DNA of 64,000 bases from Lutibacter sp. A80 (GTDB lineage Bacteria; Bacteroidota; Bacteroidia; Flavobacteriales; Flavobacteriaceae): positions 266,001-330,000 of the forward strand of contig NZ_CP092480.1 of the NCBI RefSeq assembly GCF_022429645.1, written 5' to 3'. Position numbers and translations under genes: made by a program. A model generated the notes under the pieces. It was given only the letters and a program-made list of their open reading frames with translations, did not search any database and had not been told where the DNA came from. How positions within the stretch are numbered: the stretch's first letter is position 1; each line of letters begins with the position of its first letter. Below are positions 62,228 to 64,000 of this stretch, one piece after another.

Positions 62228-63313
62228 TTAGTTAAAATAACTGAATCCTTTTTTAGGATCAATTTTTAATAGTGATTCGTAGATTAAACGTATTACATTT
62301 TCCACATCATCTTTATGTACCATTTCCACAGTAGTATGCATATAGCGTAATGCTAAACTTATTAAGGCAGAAGGCACTCCACCATTACTATAAGCAAAAG
62401 CATCTGTATCAGTACCTGTTGCTCTAGAAGAAGCTAATCTTTGAAATGGAATTTTTTTAGATTCAGCGGTTTCAATTATAAGTTCTCTTAAATTATTTTG
62501 TACCGCCGGAGCATAACTAATAACAGGTCCATCACCAGATTTGGTTTCTCCTTCTTTCATTTTATTAATCATTGGAGTTGTGGTGTCGTGACAAACATCA
62601 GTAACAATAGCAACATTTGGTTTTATTGTTTGGGTTATCATTTCGGCACCTCGTAATCCAATCTCTTCTTGAACAGAATTAGTAATGTATAAACCAAAAG
62701 GTAGTTCAATATTATTTTCTTTTAATAAACGGGCTACTTCAGCAATCATAAATCCACCCATTCTATTATCTAAAGCTCTACAAACAAAGTTGTTTTTATT
62801 TAAAATAAAAAATTCATCTGGATAGGTTATAACACAACCAACATGAACTCCAAGTTTTTCAACTTCTTCTTTTGTTTTACAGCCAACATCAATAAAAATA
62901 TTATCTAGTTTAGGAGTTTCTTCTTTTCCACCAATACGTGTATGTATTGCAGGCCATCCAAAAACACCTTTTACAATACCTTTTTTAGTATGAATATTTA
63001 CAACTTTAGAAGGGGCAATTTGATGGTCGCTTCCTCCATTTCTAATAACATATATCAATCCTTCAGGTGTAATATAGTTAACATACCAAGAAATTTCATC
63101 TGCATGACCTTCAATAACTACCTTAAATTTAGCATTAGGGTTTATAACACCAACAGCAGTTCCATAGCTATCCGTAATAAAAGTATCTACATATGGTTTT
63201 AAATAATCCATCCAAATTTTTTGACCTTCACTTTCATATCCAGTAGGTGATGCATTATTTAAATACTTTTCTAAAAAATTTATAGACTTTTTGTTTAAAA
63301 TATTTTTACTCAT
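62228..63313 (-). CDS. M42-family metallopeptidase (glutamyl aminopeptidase/endoglucanase M type)
   Basis: A 361-aa peptidase with GYESEGQKIWMDYLKP, the first metal site EGHADEISW, the catalytic region SVQEEIGLRGAEM, and the late HTTVEMVH metal ligand. Residues fit the dinuclear zinc or cobalt centre of the family. Cytoplasmic, probably dodecameric TET-type. Confidence 0.93.
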   Translation of the reverse strand: MSKNILNKKSINFLEKYLNNASPTGYESEGQKIWMDYLKPYVDTFITDSYGTAVGVINPNAKFKVVIEGHADEISWYVNYITPEGLIYVIRNGGSDHQIAPSKVVNIHTKKGIVKGVFGWPAIHTRIGGKEETPKLDNIFIDVGCKTKEEVEKLGVHVGCVITYPDEFFILNKNNFVCRALDNRMGGFMIAEVARLLKENNIELPFGLYITNSVQEEIGLRGAEMITQTIKPNVAIVTDVCHDTTTPMINKMKEGETKSGDGPVISYAPAVQNNLRELIIETAESKKIPFQRLASSRATGTDTDAFAYSNGGVPSALISLALRYMHTTVEMVHKDDVENVIRLIYESLLKIDPKKGFSYFN

Positions 63314-63430
63314 AATTAATTTAAATTTTAAAGAACGAAGATACTAAATTGTTATTTATGCAAATAATTAAAACAATCATTTTAATATATAGATACTAAA
63401 AAGTAAAAATGAAAGTTGTAATTTTGGGCT

Positions 63431-63438
63431 TATTTTTG
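63431..63438 (+). promoter_or_regulatory. -7 box (TATTTTTG) before the DUF4294 gene
   Basis: It matches TAnnTTTG 18 bp before the chosen ATG. It lies inside an alternative in-frame start (ATG 63409), which argues for the later start. Confidence 0.4.
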
Positions 63439-63456
63439 ATAGTACGTTTTATAATT

Positions 63457-64000
63457 ATGATAAAAGAGTTTAAAAATCTTATTTTCTTAGTAGTAATATT
63501 AAGTAATGTTATACTTTTTGCACAAGAGCATAAGGTTGCAGATTCTATTCCTTTAACAGAACAATTTATAATTTTTGAAGGAGACACCTTATTAATAGAA
63601 CTTGAAGAGGTTTTATTAATGAAAAAACTTAAATTTAAAACAAGTTACGATAGGAGATATTATTATTGGTTTAGAAAAAAAACATTTAAAGCATATCCTT
63701 ATGCTAAATTAGCTGCCGAAAGGGTAGAGGTTTTAAATGAAAGAATAGAAAATATTAAATCTAAACGTAAGAAAAGAATCTACACAAAACGAATTCAACA
63801 ATATTTAGAAGGAGAGTTTACAGATCAATTAAAAAAATTAACACGTACGGAAGGTAGAATTTTAATAAAGTTAATTCATCGGCAAACTGGCGATACAGCA
63901 TTTGATCTGGTAAAAGATCTACGAAGTGGGTGGAAGGCATTTTGGTACAATTCTACTGCAAAACTTTTTAAACTATCTTTAAAAGAAGAATATGATCCTG
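63457..64000 (+). CDS. DUF4294 protein, partial (runs off the window)
   Basis: The first about 181 residues are seen. A signal peptide (1 to about 22, ILSNVILFAQ) is followed by a DUF4294-type domain (SYDRRYYYWFRKKTFKAYPYAK ... LTRTEGRILIKLIHRQTGDTAFDLVKDLRSGWKAFWYN). The frame is open to the end of the window. The function of DUF4294 is not known. Confidence 0.8.
   Translation, partial: MIKEFKNLIFLVVILSNVILFAQEHKVADSIPLTEQFIIFEGDTLLIELEEVLLMKKLKFKTSYDRRYYYWFRKKTFKAYPYAKLAAERVEVLNERIENIKSKRKKRIYTKRIQQYLEGEFTDQLKKLTRTEGRILIKLIHRQTGDTAFDLVKDLRSGWKAFWYNSTAKLFKLSLKEEYDP

Overview
The window looks like a chromosome segment of a Flavobacteriaceae-type Bacteroidota. The DNA is very AT-rich, start codons lack strong Shine-Dalgarno sequences, several promoters carry the TAnnTTTG -7 box, and the genes include SusD, DUF4369/TlpA lipoproteins, a START-like protein, DUF3822 and DUF4294. 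This assignment is inference from gene content; no rRNA is present to confirm it.

Region 1 (1-14780) starts inside a SusD-type nutrient-binding lipoprotein, so a TonB receptor is expected upstream, outside the window. After a terminator and a MORN-repeat protein comes an unusual run of eight tandem TlpA-like thioredoxin proteins (1639-12630), plus one truncated copy. Two stand-alone DsbD-alpha-type domains (4765, 12655) lie in and after the run, and a large secreted ThuA-like protein (13145) closes it. I read this as an envelope thiol-redox locus attached to a SusCD uptake system.

Region 2 (14780-16490) is a decayed boundary. It holds a small lipoprotein and a frameshifted N-terminal relic of a tyrosine integrase.

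Region 3 (16491-36269) is a roughly 19.7 kb genomic island in the 3' end of tRNA-Met(CAT). A 44-bp direct repeat of the tRNA 3' part flanks it, and an intact integrase sits next to the tRNA. Matching paired heptamers occur at both ends. Cargo: a type I restriction-modification operon (hsdM, hsdS, hsdR) with a three-gene cassette between hsdS and hsdR (DUF262 protein, DUF3696-type ATPase, and a protein with a RelE-like C-terminus); a 907-aa lipoprotein with thrombospondin type 3 and leucine-rich repeats; decayed genes; a DUF805/pseudopilin-like fusion; and two unknown genes beside the integrase.

Region 4 (36400-64000) is compact core genome: START-like protein, class IV aminotransferase, YqgE, HU, fmt, recQ, an NTPase, DUF493, three parvulin/SurA-type chaperones, a MoxR ATPase, rsmD, DUF3822, a RecD-like helicase, a FIST/histidine kinase pair, YbaB, an S9 oligopeptidase, a cysteine-synthase-like enzyme followed by an alpha-oxoamine synthase (possible sulfonolipid pair), an exonuclease/DUF294/Nudix operon, an M42 peptidase and a partial DUF4294 protein.

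The two parts most likely to be poorly described are the TlpA/DsbD-alpha array and the DUF262-ATPase-RelE-like cassette inside the hsd operon.
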